Shown here in pieces: positions 24,090 through 33,075 of a stretch of DNA of 64,000 nt. Within the stretch, counting starts at the first letter, position 1, and each line of letters starts with the position of its first letter. A program made the position numbers and the translations under genes. The stretch comes from Colimorpha_A sp045540115 (GTDB lineage: Bacteria; Bacillota; Clostridia; Oscillospirales; CAG-272), in NCBI GenBank assembly GCA_045540115.1, contig JAZQGR010000066.1, forward strand, positions 1 to 64,000. Reading direction: 5' to 3'. The notes beneath the pieces are model-generated. The model searched no databases. It was given only the letters and a program-made list of their open reading frames with translations, and was not told the origin of the DNA.

Positions 24090-26081
24090 ATGAGCAGGAT
24101 TCTTCTTGGCGCAAACTATTACCCCGAGGACTGGGACGACGAGCTTCTTGATTTTGATATCGAAAAAATGAAGGAAACGGGCTTCAACGTTGTAAGAATC
24201 GCGGAATTTGCGTGGAAAAGAATGGAGCCGAGCGAGGGCGAATACGATTTCGGCTGGCTTCACCGCGTAGTTGACAAGATGAAGGCGGCAGGCATCGGAG
24301 TAATTATGGGTACACCGTCGGCAACGCCTCCGAATTGGCTTGTCAAAAAGTATCCCGATATGCTTTCTCTTATGCCGAACGGACGAAAGAGAAGCCACGG
24401 CGGACGCCGTCATTGCTGCTCGAACAATCCTCATTATATAGAGTACAGCGCGAAGATCGCCGAAAAGCTCGCGAGCGAGTTTGAAAACGATGACGGCATC
24501 ATTGGCTGGCAGATCGATAACGAGATATACCATTGGCCCGACGCAAACGGAAGCTGGCAGGCAGCTTGCTGCTGCGAGCATTGCGTAAACGCCTTCCATA
24601 AGCATCTCCGCGAAAAGTACGGCGACGCCGAGGGCGTGAATAAGGCGTGGAACCTGAATCTTTTCAGTCAGGCGTATGACGATATCGACGATATTCCTGC
24701 GCCCTTCAATACGTGGCACAACCCGCATATTCAGCTTGAATGGAACCTCTCGCAGAGAAATGCGCACGTTCGTTTTGTTCACATGCAGGCGGATATCATC
24801 AGAAAGTATCACAAGGCGCCGATCGGTACCGATACGATGCCGGTAAACGGCTTCGATTACAGAGAACTGAACGACCGTCTCGACGTCGCACAGTTTAACC
24901 ATTACCGTGTCGACCACAGACATAACGCCTTCTATATGGACTATATGCGCCATTTCTCGAAGATCCCATTCTGGAACACCGAGACGCAGGCGTGCTGGAA
25001 CGGCTCGACCTGTATGGGACATCAGATTCAGGGAGAGGGCTTCATTTACATGAACACCTGGCTTCCTATTATGCTCGGAGGCGAGGCGAATCTCTATTGG
25101 CTCTGGCGAACCCATTGGGCAGGACACGAGCTTATGCACGGTGCGGTTCTTGACACCTCGGGAAGATTCACCTACGCGAACGGCGAGATCCGAAAGGCAT
25201 CTGCCGAGTTTGAGCGCGTAAAGGATTTTCTCCCCGAATACAAGGTCGAAAGCGACACCGCGCTCCTTTTTACCTCGCTCAACTGGAACATCAAGACGAC
25301 TCAGGACATAACCATGAGAAATCTCATAGCAGACGAGCTCGGATTGACCTACGAAATGTATATGTACCTGCTTTCAGCAGGCATACACACCGACGTTATT
25401 GACGCGAAGGAGTGCCTTGACAAGTATAAGCTTATCTTCACGCCGACGATGTATACCTTAGAGGAGCATTCCTTCGGCGAGCGTATTGAAGAATGGGTAA
25501 ATAACGGCGGCGTATGGGTAACGGGACCGCTGACCGATATCCGTACATCGATCGGTACGAAGTACAAGACCTCGCCCTACGGTTATCTTGAAAAGATCCT
25601 TGACGAGCGCCTTACCTATATGATGCCCGACGACGAGGGCAGGATCATCCTCGAAAACGATGAGGGCAGAGCTGTTCGCGGCAGAGGCGTTTACGAGCTG
25701 TTTGACCTGAATGACGCCACTCCGATCCTTACAGTCAAGGAAGGACATTCCGCACTTGTCGGAAAATGCGCATCGTTTGTCAAGAAGATCGGCAAGGGAT
25801 ACGTTCTCATGCTCGGTACAATGCCCGAGCACAGCGAGCTGATCCGAATCATAAAGAAGGCATCTGAGCTTGCAAGCGCCGAAAGATATGACGTCGACGA
25901 GGGCATTATGGTGACGAGACGAGTCAAAGACGGCGACACGCTTTATATCGTTGCGCAGATCGCGAACAGAGCGGGAGAATACCGCTTCGACGGTGAGCTT
26001 GTCGATATCCTGACAGGCGAGAGCTTCAAGGAAAAAATGTCGCTCAAGCCATACGAATTACGTATCGTAAAGAAAAAATAA
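24090..26081 (+). CDS. GH42 beta-galactosidase
   Basis: The 663-residue enzyme has the three GH42 parts: a TIM barrel (about 1-390), a trimerisation domain and a small C-terminal beta domain. The acid/base is Glu145 in QIDNE and the nucleophile Glu298 in WNTETQ. A likely zinc site is formed by Cys110 with Cys160, Cys162 and Cys165. No signal peptide is present, so it acts on imported galactosides. ATG 24090 follows AAGGGAG and starts at the first barrel strand; the earlier ATG at 24024 overlaps the promoter. It forms an operon with the SGNH esterase 11 nt downstream, which suggests galactan or pectic side chains with acetyl groups. Confidence 0.95.
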   Translation: MSRILLGANYYPEDWDDELLDFDIEKMKETGFNVVRIAEFAWKRMEPSEGEYDFGWLHRVVDKMKAAGIGVIMGTPSATPPNWLVKKYPDMLSLMPNGRKRSHGGRRHCCSNNPHYIEYSAKIAEKLASEFENDDGIIGWQIDNEIYHWPDANGSWQAACCCEHCVNAFHKHLREKYGDAEGVNKAWNLNLFSQAYDDIDDIPAPFNTWHNPHIQLEWNLSQRNAHVRFVHMQADIIRKYHKAPIGTDTMPVNGFDYRELNDRLDVAQFNHYRVDHRHNAFYMDYMRHFSKIPFWNTETQACWNGSTCMGHQIQGEGFIYMNTWLPIMLGGEANLYWLWRTHWAGHELMHGAVLDTSGRFTYANGEIRKASAEFERVKDFLPEYKVESDTALLFTSLNWNIKTTQDITMRNLIADELGLTYEMYMYLLSAGIHTDVIDAKECLDKYKLIFTPTMYTLEEHSFGERIEEWVNNGGVWVTGPLTDIRTSIGTKYKTSPYGYLEKILDERLTYMMPDDEGRIILENDEGRAVRGRGVYELFDLNDATPILTVKEGHSALVGKCASFVKKIGKGYVLMLGTMPEHSELIRIIKKASELASAERYDVDEGIMVTRRVKDGDTLYIVAQIANRAGEYRFDGELVDILTGESFKEKMSLKPYELRIVKKK

Positions 26082-26092
26082 GGAGAATTATC

Positions 26093-26737
26093 ATGGCAAA
26101 AAGAATACTTTTTCAGGGCGATTCAATAACCGATTGCGGACGCAATTACGACAGCGCCTACGGAATCGGTCTCGGTTATCCGAAGCTTGTGGAGGCGACG
26201 CTCGGCGCCGATTTCCCGAATGAATACGAGTTTATTAACCGCGGGATCAGCGGCAACAGAATCGTCGATCTCTATGCTCGCATCAAGGCGGATTTTATCA
26301 ACCTCAAGCCCGATTATGCGAGTATTTATATCGGCGTAAACGACGCGTGGCACGAAATAAACAATCAGAACGGCGTCGATACCGCGAAGTTTGAAACGAT
26401 ATACACGATGATGATCGACGAGATCAAGAAAGCCCTTCCCAATATCAAGCTAATTATAATTGCACCCTACGTTCTTCCCGGAAGTGCGACCTGCGATACC
26501 GAGGAGATCCCCGATCGACTTTCGCGCTTCAGAACCGATGTCGGAGAAAAGGCGGCGGTCTCGAAGAAGATCGCGGAAAAGTACGGGCTCCCGCTTATCG
26601 AGCTTCAGCCTGTCTTTGATGCGGCTTGTGAAAAGGCGGAGCCAAAGTATTGGACGCCCGACGGTGTTCATCCCTCGGCAAAGGGACACGAGCTTATTAA
26701 GAGGCTGTGGATAGAGGCATTTGAGAAGATTAAATAA
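26093..26737 (+). CDS. Intracellular SGNH esterase (acetylesterase type)
   Basis: The 214-residue SGNH hydrolase has all blocks: GDSIT with Ser11, GISGNR with the oxyanion Gly/Asn, GVNDAW, and the pair Asp190/His193 in DGVHPS. It lacks a signal peptide, so it probably deacetylates oligosaccharides inside the cell. Its place right after the GH42 gene supports a role in removing acetyl groups from galactosidic oligomers, for example rhamnogalacturonan or xylan fragments. Confidence 0.88.
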   Translation: MAKRILFQGDSITDCGRNYDSAYGIGLGYPKLVEATLGADFPNEYEFINRGISGNRIVDLYARIKADFINLKPDYASIYIGVNDAWHEINNQNGVDTAKFETIYTMMIDEIKKALPNIKLIIIAPYVLPGSATCDTEEIPDRLSRFRTDVGEKAAVSKKIAEKYGLPLIELQPVFDAACEKAEPKYWTPDGVHPSAKGHELIKRLWIEAFEKIK

Positions 26738-26769
26738 CAAAAAGCACCTGCGAGAGCGGGTGCTTTTTA
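26738..26769 (+). terminator. Terminator of the GH42 operon
   Basis: AAAAAGCACCTGC-GAGA-GCGGGTGCTTTTT, one G-T away from the hairpins at 10866 and 19180. Confidence 0.9.
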
Positions 26770-26825
26770 GATAATAAAGAATAGAGAACAAATAATAAAT
26801 AGGGTAGAGCCGTTCTTTATGAAAG

Positions 26826-26899
26826 CATCGGGACGTTCTCTTGCCTTCCCCTCAGGGGAAGGGGGACCGCAGACGTTGCGTCTGCGGTGGATGAGGTGT
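26826..26899. repeat. Palindromic repeat copy
   Basis: GCCTTCCCCTCAGGGGAAGG...GGATGAGGTG core at 26843-26899, with the common lead-in GAAGCATCGGGACGTT just before. It is the last copy in the window. Confidence 0.78.
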
Positions 26900-26965
26900 T
26901 CGGGAAGGATGTAACATCGTTTTTTGCGGCGATCCTTGTGAACACCCGAAGCGGCAAATCCCGCC

Positions 26966-26994
26966 TTGACTTTGGGGGTAAAGTGTGCTATCAT
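26966..26994 (+). promoter_or_regulatory. Promoter of the AAC(3)-family gene
   Basis: TTGACT (26966-26971), 17 nt, TATCAT (26989-26994). Confidence 0.7.
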
Positions 26995-27025
26995 AATCGA
27001 TAGTTAAAAATGGGAATAATGTGAT

Positions 27026-27838
27026 ATGAGCAAGATTTATACTAAAAACGATATACACGGACAGCTTGAAAAAATGGGCGCGCCGAGGAGCTCGGTCGTG
27101 CTTATGCACTCATCTCTTCGCGCGGTCGGGGAAGTCGAGGGCGGAGCCGAAGGGCTCCTTGACGCGCTGATCGAATTTTTCACGCGCGATGGCGGACTTT
27201 TTTGCGTGCCGACACATACATGGGCAATGCTCGGTGAGGAGATCACCCTCGATACGACCTCGGACAAGACCTGCCTCGGTGCTTTTTCAACTGTCGCGAT
27301 CCGTGACGGTCGGGGAATACGCTCTCTCCATCCGACACATTCGATGGTCGTCTTCGGAGACAGAAAAAAGGCTGAGGAATTTATATTAAGCGAGCCGTTT
27401 ATTACGAGTGCAACCTCGCCTGAAAGCTGTTACGGAAAGCTTTATAAATGGGGCGGACACGTTCTGCTCGTCGGTGTCGGACATAACAGAAATACTTATA
27501 TCCATTCGGTAGAGGAGATGCTGAATCTGCCGAACAGAATGGAAGAGAAGCCCGAGAAAACGGTTACGAGGCTGCCGTCGGGCGAGCTTGTTAAACGCGA
27601 CATTCTTGAATTTAAGACCGACTATATCGACGACGTTTCGCTCCGCTTCGTCAAGTACGAAACGCCGTTCCGCTATCATAGATGTATCGTGGACGGCTTC
27701 ATCGGCAACGCGCCGACACAGCTTTGCGACGCGAGAAAAATGAAAGAAACAATAGAGCTGATATATAAGAACAGCGGCGGCATCGACGTCCTTTCCGACG
27801 AGAAGCCGATACCGCAGAAGTATTACGTCAGTAAGTAA
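27026..27838 (+). CDS. AAC(3)-family N-acetyltransferase (YokD-like)
   Basis: The 270-residue protein has the hallmarks of the aminoglycoside 3-N-acetyltransferase fold: MHSSLRAVGEVEGGA near residues 28-42, the PTHTW strand, and HPTHSMVVFG near 97-106. The family uses acetyl-CoA to acetylate amines. Many chromosomal members in Bacillota have no proven drug resistance role, and nothing mobile surrounds this one. It is monocistronic and has a clear promoter; the ribosome site is weak (GGGA). Resistance should not be assumed. Confidence 0.85.
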   Translation: MSKIYTKNDIHGQLEKMGAPRSSVVLMHSSLRAVGEVEGGAEGLLDALIEFFTRDGGLFCVPTHTWAMLGEEITLDTTSDKTCLGAFSTVAIRDGRGIRSLHPTHSMVVFGDRKKAEEFILSEPFITSATSPESCYGKLYKWGGHVLLVGVGHNRNTYIHSVEEMLNLPNRMEEKPEKTVTRLPSGELVKRDILEFKTDYIDDVSLRFVKYETPFRYHRCIVDGFIGNAPTQLCDARKMKETIELIYKNSGGIDVLSDEKPIPQKYYVSK

Positions 27839-27860
27839 GATAATTATAACTGCAGCTCCT

Positions 27861-27888
27861 GAAAAGCGCCCGTTCGGGTGCTTTTTCT
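27861..27888 (+). terminator. Terminator of the AAC(3)-family gene
   Basis: AAAAGCGCCCG-TT-CGGGTGCTTTTT. Confidence 0.85.
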
Positions 27889-27944
27889 TTCCCTTTCCGC
27901 GATACTATTTGTTTTTATGAACATCCGTAATCGAATATAGATAT

Positions 27945-27973
27945 TTTACTTTGGGATCATACTGTGATATAAT
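27945..27973 (+). promoter_or_regulatory. Promoter of the DUF554-lysR operon
   Basis: TTTACT (27945-27950), 17 nt, TATAAT (27968-27973) with extended TGTGA. Confidence 0.72.
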
Positions 27974-28008
27974 TCAATGGTAGATTTTTTAATACGGTTG
28001 GTGAGCTT

Positions 28009-28695
28009 ATGGGTATTTTAGCAGACGCAATAGCTATCGCGGGAGGCGTTCTTATCGGAAGCTGCTGGAAGAGCAAGCTGAAATTCAAGATAAACCAATA
28101 TTTTGCGATAGCGGTAATGGTTATCAGTTTGCTTGGATTGATAGAAAACATATTTACGATTTCAAATGAGCGGTTGTTCAGCGGCAATACTGTGATCGTC
28201 GTATTTTCATTGGTCGTCGGGGCGATCGTCGGCGATGCCTTGCGCCTTGAAGAGCTGGCAAACAATTTCGGAAAGGGCGAAAGCTCGGCAAAAAACGGAT
28301 TTTGGGACGCGGTATTCCTTTTCGGAATAGGCGGTCTGCAGATCGGCGGGCCGATTCTGATGGCAGCAACGGGAGATAATTCTCAGCTGTACCTGAAGGC
28401 GCTTGTTGATTTCCCGCTTGCGCTTCTTGTCGGCGCTTCATACGGAAAAGCCTCGATGCTTTCCTGTATACCGGTCGCGATAATTCAGGGCGTTATCGCG
28501 CTTGTTGCATATTTTTGCGGAGATTTTATTTCCGAGGCAATGCTGATGTCGCTTTGCGCTGTTGGGTTTATTCTTCTTTTCTTTACCGGCTTCAATATGA
28601 TTCTCGGAACGGAAAATAAGATCAAGAGCACAAATATGATGCCAAGCGTTATTTTCGTGATAATATTTCAGGTGATTAAAGAGGTGATACTATGA
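28009..28695 (+). CDS. DUF554-family membrane protein
   Basis: The 228-residue protein has about seven helices and the DUF554 pattern: MGILADAIAIAGGVLIG at the start, GAIVGDALRLEE after the second helix, LFGIGGLQIGGPI and PLALLVGASYGKASMLS. The family (YqgA/YdfK) is a putative membrane channel or transporter of unknown substrate. The LysR gene overlaps its stop by 4 nt, so regulator and membrane protein form a unit. Confidence 0.85.
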   Translation: MGILADAIAIAGGVLIGSCWKSKLKFKINQYFAIAVMVISLLGLIENIFTISNERLFSGNTVIVVFSLVVGAIVGDALRLEELANNFGKGESSAKNGFWDAVFLFGIGGLQIGGPILMAATGDNSQLYLKALVDFPLALLVGASYGKASMLSCIPVAIIQGVIALVAYFCGDFISEAMLMSLCAVGFILLFFTGFNMILGTENKIKSTNMMPSVIFVIIFQVIKEVIL

Positions 28696-29615
28696 CTCTT
28701 CAGCAATGTGTATACGTTTTGAAAATACATGATACGGGGACATTCAGCGAGGCTGCAAGGCAGCTGTTTATCGCGCAGTCGGGATTATCGAACAGCGTCA
28801 AGCTTCTCGAGGAGGAGCTGAAAATTAAAATATTCGAGCGCACGAAAAACGGAGCGGTACTGACGAGCGAGGGAGCGGAATTTATCCGTTATGCTGAGCA
28901 GATGGTTGCACAGTCGGAGTTCATTTTGGACCGATACGGCTCGCAGTCGAAAAAGGATCGGCTCCACATCTCAACGCAGCACTATGATTTTATTGCTGAC
29001 GTTTTTTGCGAATTTATCGATAAATGTCAAAGCGGCGGATATAACGTTTCACTTAAAGAAAAAATGACTCACGAGGTCATTTATGACGTTGAGACGGCGA
29101 TGAGCGACGTTGGTGTTATAGCAGTCAAAAAAAGAGACTTTGAAATAATGATGCGATATCTGCAAACCAGAGATCTTTCGTTTTTTGAGCTTCTGAAAAC
29201 GCCGCCGCATATGTTTGTGAAAAGCAGTCATCCGCTGTCGGGCAAAACCAGCGTGCATTACGGGGAATTGCAAGGGTACCCGTACGTTTCCTACGATCAG
29301 GGCAAGTATAATAACTCATCTCTTTTCACTGAGGAAATGTCGGATAACGTGGTAAGCGACAAGCATATTGTGATAAGTGACAGAGCGACCTTGATGAATA
29401 TGCTTTTGAAAACCGACTGTTATACCGTCGGAACGGGTATTATGCCGTCTGACCTGAACGACGGAAAAATTATTAGCATACCTATTGTCACGGACGAGGA
29501 ATACAGCGTTGGTTACGTTGTAAAAAGAAACAGAGTCAATACCAAAATGGCGGAGCAGTTTATTTCTTTGCTGAACAGCTTCAGCTCGAGATATATCAGT
29601 AAAAAGAAGCCTTGA
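28692..29615 (+). CDS. LysR-family regulator
   Basis: The 307-residue regulator has an N-terminal winged HTH (1-60) with FSEAARQLFIAQSGLSNSVKLLEEEL and IFERTKNGAVLTSEGAEF, both typical of LysR. A ligand-binding domain follows (about 90-300). It probably controls the DUF554 gene with which it is cotranscribed. The promoter for the next gene overlaps its last codons. Confidence 0.88.
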   Translation: MTLQQCVYVLKIHDTGTFSEAARQLFIAQSGLSNSVKLLEEELKIKIFERTKNGAVLTSEGAEFIRYAEQMVAQSEFILDRYGSQSKKDRLHISTQHYDFIADVFCEFIDKCQSGGYNVSLKEKMTHEVIYDVETAMSDVGVIAVKKRDFEIMMRYLQTRDLSFFELLKTPPHMFVKSSHPLSGKTSVHYGELQGYPYVSYDQGKYNNSSLFTEEMSDNVVSDKHIVISDRATLMNMLLKTDCYTVGTGIMPSDLNDGKIISIPIVTDEEYSVGYVVKRNRVNTKMAEQFISLLNSFSSRYISKKKP

Positions 29616-29640
29616 CCTGAGATCGAAAATGTGTTAAAAT
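29612..29640 (+). promoter_or_regulatory. Promoter of the HAD phosphatase gene
   Basis: TTGACC (29612-29617), 17 nt, TAAAAT (29635-29640). The -35 overlaps the lysR stop codon. Confidence 0.7.
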
Positions 29641-29670
29641 GTATCCCGTTGAAGCATACAGGAGAAGAAA

Positions 29671-30495
29671 ATGGGAAAATTTGACGGGATACTGATCTGC
29701 ACCGACCTTGACGGCACCCTGTACCGTAACGACAAGACGGTGTCGAATGAAAACAGGGAAGCGATAGAATATTTTAAAAACGAGGGCGGATATTTTACCT
29801 TCATCACAGGCAGAATGCCGAACTATTCGATGGACGCATACGAGTCGGCACAGCCGAACGCTCCCTTCGGATGCGTAAACGGCGGCGGTGTCTATGACAA
29901 GGTGAATGAAAAGTACCTCTGGACACACGGCGGAATGATCCCCGAGGTTTTGGAGCTTGTGCGCTTTGTGGATGAGAGCTTCCCGACCGTTGGGATTCAG
30001 GTCGTTACCTTTGATACGACCTATTTTTCCAAGCGAAACGAGGTCATCAAATGGTTTATCGAGGTCACGGGGCTTCCGAATATTGAGCGCCATTACGAGG
30101 ACGTGACCGAGCCGATCGCAAAGATAATTTTTGCTATCGCTTATGAGGAAGAGATGATAGCTGTCGAAAAGGCATTGAGAACCCACCCGAAGGCACATCT
30201 TTTCGATTTCGTGCGCTCCGAAAAGCACCTTTTTGAGATTCTCCCCAAGGGCGTGGATAAAGGGCTCGGCATCAGAAAGCTGACCGAATGCCTCGGCTGT
30301 GATATGAATAAGACCGTCGCAGTCGGGGATTTCGATAACGACGTCGGAATGCTGAAGGCGGCAAGATACGGTATCGCTGTCGCAAACTGCTCCGAAAGAG
30401 CTCGCGATGCGGCTGACTACGTTACGGTCAGCAACGAGGAGCACGCGCTCGCGCGGGTTATACGCGATATTGAAAGCGGGAAATATTTATTCTGA
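29671..30495 (+). CDS. HAD phosphatase, Cof type
   Basis: The 274-residue protein is a class IIB HAD hydrolase: motif I TDLDGTL with Asp12 and Asp14, motif II ITGR near 48, motif III Lys in PKGVDKGLG and motif IV GDFDNDVGML. A cap domain (about 85-190) sits between motifs II and III. Such enzymes dephosphorylate sugar phosphates or cofactors. The next gene starts 20 nt later, with no hairpin between. Confidence 0.9.
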   Translation: MGKFDGILICTDLDGTLYRNDKTVSNENREAIEYFKNEGGYFTFITGRMPNYSMDAYESAQPNAPFGCVNGGGVYDKVNEKYLWTHGGMIPEVLELVRFVDESFPTVGIQVVTFDTTYFSKRNEVIKWFIEVTGLPNIERHYEDVTEPIAKIIFAIAYEEEMIAVEKALRTHPKAHLFDFVRSEKHLFEILPKGVDKGLGIRKLTECLGCDMNKTVAVGDFDNDVGMLKAARYGIAVANCSERARDAADYVTVSNEEHALARVIRDIESGKYLF

Positions 30496-30515
30496 AACAA
30501 CGGAGGAACGCAAAA

Positions 30516-31499
30516 ATGATAAAACGGATCTTATCCGTGCTGATGTGTATCTGCATTTGCATCGCCGCGCTTATCTCCTGCTCTCATGTCCACCGCTACA
30601 GCGAGAAAAATACAGCTGACGAGTACCTGAAAAAGCGTGCCTTCAGCTGTACGGAGCCGTCGGAATATTATTATTCCTGTAAATGCGGGGCGATCGGAAG
30701 CAAGTCGTTCACCGCAACGAAAAAGCACGATTTTTCGGCTGAAAAGCCGTTGTCGAAATATCTCTGCACCGATGCGACAGTCGACGAGAGGGCAACCTAT
30801 TATAAATCCTGCGTAAATTGCGGCGAAAAGGGAAGCGAAACCTTCGTCTACGGTGAAAAGCTCCCGATCTTCAATAGCAGAAATATATTGGTTTTCGGCG
30901 ACAGCTATTCGGCGTTCGGCGGATCGATACCGAGCGGATACGCCAAATATTATCCGGCGGTCGGCGTGAGTGAGGTCGGTGATATGTGGTGGTCGGTTTT
31001 CGCAAAAAAGACGGTGTCAAAGATCGTCCGCAACGACGCGTGGAGCGGATCGACTATATGCTATACCGGTTATAACGGAGTCGATTGCTCTGGAACCTCG
31101 TCCTTCATTTACCGATACAGAAAGCTGAAAAGCGAGGGCTTTTTCGATAGTAACAAGATCGACACGGTCTTCATTCTCGGAGGCACGAACGACAGCTGGG
31201 CGAATGCGCCCCTCGGAGAAATGAAATACGAGGGATGGACGGAGGAGGATCTTTATAGCGTTCTCCCTGCAATATGCTATTTTGCGTATACTTTGAAAAC
31301 CGATCTGCCCGAGGCAAGAATCGTATTCATAATAAACGATCTTATAAAGCCCGAGATTAAGGACGCAATGGAAAACGCGGCGAAGCATTACGGGATCGAC
31401 TTTTTGCGTCTCCACGGCATAGCGATGGAGTCGAGCCACCCGAATAAGAGCGGTATGAAGAACATAAGCAATCAGCTCTTCGAGCTTTTGAATAAATAA
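30516..31499 (+). CDS. SGNH hydrolase lipoprotein with Cys-pair repeats
   Basis: The 327-residue protein has a lipoprotein signal (lipobox LISC, Cys22). A region (about 23-115) follows with two repeats of the pattern CKCGAIGSKSF/CVNCGEKGSETF, seen in surface proteins of Bacillota. The SGNH domain (about 120-327) has FGDSYS, GGTNDSW, and SSHPNKSG. It would be lipid-anchored outside the cell and act on esters. It probably shares a transcript with the HAD gene. Each repeat has a Cys-x-x-Cys or Cys-x-Cys, perhaps binding metal. Confidence 0.85.
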   Translation: MIKRILSVLMCICICIAALISCSHVHRYSEKNTADEYLKKRAFSCTEPSEYYYSCKCGAIGSKSFTATKKHDFSAEKPLSKYLCTDATVDERATYYKSCVNCGEKGSETFVYGEKLPIFNSRNILVFGDSYSAFGGSIPSGYAKYYPAVGVSEVGDMWWSVFAKKTVSKIVRNDAWSGSTICYTGYNGVDCSGTSSFIYRYRKLKSEGFFDSNKIDTVFILGGTNDSWANAPLGEMKYEGWTEEDLYSVLPAICYFAYTLKTDLPEARIVFIINDLIKPEIKDAMENAAKHYGIDFLRLHGIAMESSHPNKSGMKNISNQLFELLNK

Positions 31500-31501
31500 A
31501 G

Positions 31502-31533
31502 AAACCCGAGCGGAATTTTCCGCTCGGGTATTT
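31502..31533. terminator. Bidirectional terminator between SGNH lipoprotein and galM
   Basis: ACCCGAGCGGAA-TTTT-CCGCTCGGGT with flanking A and T runs, between convergent genes. Confidence 0.88.
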
Positions 31534-31541
31534 TATATTCG

Positions 31542-32561
31542 TTACTTCGTTCCAAACTCGAACGCCGTTTCGGTAAAATACGGATGCTCGGGGTCGATAT
31601 AGCACTGAGGCATATAGGGACGGTTCGGGGTGTTCGGGCTGAACTGCGTTTCGAGGCAGAAGGCGTGCAGAGGTCTTTGCGGGATCCCGCCCTTGAAGAG
31701 CGTTGGACCGTTCATAAACTCTGCCGTGTAGAGCTGAACTGCGGGAAGATCGGTATAGACCTTCATCGTTCTGCCGCTCTCGGGATCGTATGCCTCAGCC
31801 GCAAGGCGCATATTTCCGATCTTTCCCTGAAGCTGGAAGGAATGGTCAAAGGGCTGACCGATCTTCTTCGACTTTCTGAAATCGAACGCTGTTCCGGTAA
31901 CGTCTGTCGGGAAGCCGAGAGGGATGAGCTTGTCGTCGAGATCGTCGTAGGTGTCGGCGTTTATCATAAGCTCCTGATCCATTACCGAGCCGCCGTCGTA
32001 GCCGTTAAGGTTGAAATACGCGTGATTCGTCATATTGAGAACGGTCTTCATATCGGTCTCCGCCTCGTAGCGGATCGAAAGAACGTTGTCGTCATCCCAG
32101 GTGTAGGTGACCTTTACGTTAAGGTTTCCGGGATAGCCCTCGTCAAGATGGGGAGAGAAAAGGGTGAGAATAACGCTGTCGCTCTCGGGATTTTCGACAG
32201 CTTCGCTTTCCCATACGCGGCGGTTGAATCCGGCAAGTCCTCCGTGAAGATGCCAACGTCCGACCTCGTTGTTGTTTATCTTGTAAAACGTGCCGTCAAT
32301 TTCAAAGCCGCCGCCTGCGATTCGGTTGCCGTAGCGTCCGATGATCGCGCCCGTGTGCGAGCCGCGGTCGTCGAAATAGTCCTTGACCGAGTCAAAGCCG
32401 CAGACAACGTCGGCAAGCACGCCGTTTTTGTCGGGCACCTTGACGCTCTGAAGGATTCCGCCCCAGGTAATGACGGTCGCGGATGCGCCGTTTTTGTTAG
32501 TCATCGTATAAGAATAGATGTCTTTTCCGACAAAGCGGTCGAAAACGCGTTTTGTAACCAT
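31542..32561 (-). CDS. galM: Aldose 1-epimerase
   Basis: The 339-residue mutarotase shows the expected motifs: GAIIGRYGNRIAGG near 73-86, HLHGG near 105, TNHAYFNL near 172 and the later ETQ-containing strand (FCLETQFSPNTPN). These provide the catalytic His and Glu. It interconverts alpha and beta forms of galactose or glucose, in line with the GH42 and GH43-like enzymes nearby. ATG 32561 follows GGAGGAG. An open frame extends 37 codons further upstream, but the composition is not coding. The predicted promoter lies 340 nt upstream behind two large hairpins. Confidence 0.93.
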   Translation of the reverse strand: MVTKRVFDRFVGKDIYSYTMTNKNGASATVITWGGILQSVKVPDKNGVLADVVCGFDSVKDYFDDRGSHTGAIIGRYGNRIAGGGFEIDGTFYKINNNEVGRWHLHGGLAGFNRRVWESEAVENPESDSVILTLFSPHLDEGYPGNLNVKVTYTWDDDNVLSIRYEAETDMKTVLNMTNHAYFNLNGYDGGSVMDQELMINADTYDDLDDKLIPLGFPTDVTGTAFDFRKSKKIGQPFDHSFQLQGKIGNMRLAAEAYDPESGRTMKVYTDLPAVQLYTAEFMNGPTLFKGGIPQRPLHAFCLETQFSPNTPNRPYMPQCYIDPEHPYFTETAFEFGTK

Positions 32562-32599
32562 AAACTCCTCCGGATGGGTATTTTTTTCGCATTTCTTTT

Positions 32600-32882
32600 C
32601 TCGTGAAAATGAAACAAGCAGTTTTGCTTCGCAAACCTGCGCAAAGAAACACGCCAAGGAGACAACCGGCAAAATTGCGCGAGCGAATTTTGCACGTTTT
32701 CTCCTTTGGAAACCTCTTTCGATTTGCGCGAAAAACTTAAAAGTTTTGCGTAAAACCGACGAGCGAATGCGAGGCGTGAAGTTTCTTTTGAAGATTCCAG
32801 AAGAAACTTTTCTTTGCGCTCAAAGAAAAGTTTCTTTGGCACCGTTCTTTGGTCACCTTTCTTGGGTGAGCAAGAAAGGTGA
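32600..32882. repeat. Palindrome-rich leader of galM, probably an intergenic element
   Basis: A perfect 16-bp hairpin (AAGAAACTTTTCTTTG, 32801-32816; complement 32821-32836) and a perfect 12-bp hairpin (TCACCTTTCTTG, 32853-32864; complement 32871-32882) sit just inside the start of the predicted galM transcript. The rest is composed of short inverted pieces of the same AAGTTT/GCGAAGC words. Open frames on both strands (32501-32922) look spurious. The region looks like an inserted repetitive element. Confidence 0.6.
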
Positions 32883-32903
32883 TAAAAGAATATTACCGTT
32901 AAA

Positions 32904-32932
32904 ATTATATCTCAATAAATGAAAAAAGTCAA
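32904..32932 (-). promoter_or_regulatory. Promoter of galM (minus strand)
   Basis: Read on the minus strand: TTGACT (32932-32927), 17 nt, TATAAT (32909-32904). It implies a leader of about 335 nt. Confidence 0.65.
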
Positions 32933-33002
32933 TCGCACATTAAAAATCCCCTTAAAAATCTCAAAAAAACGTTACTTCTTTGCCAAAATGTCAAAAAACC
33001 TA

Positions 33003-33031
33003 TTGCAAAATAATAAAAAATAAGGTACAAT
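33003..33031 (+). promoter_or_regulatory. Promoter of efp
   Basis: TTGCAA (33003-33008), 17 nt, TACAAT (33026-33031). Confidence 0.7.
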
Positions 33032-33075
33032 AGTATTTGTGAAAATAATGTTTATTCATTTGGAGGAATAATAAT

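Noticed and set aside
27026..27838. Antibiotic-resistance gene (aminoglycoside acetyltransferase)
   Set aside because: Family membership is clear, but no mobile context or key evidence for drug use is visible, so only the family is named.
32501..32922. Overlapping open frames on both strands upstream of galM
   Set aside because: They overlap each other and the galM start, are rich in repeated words and match the hairpin element, not a gene.
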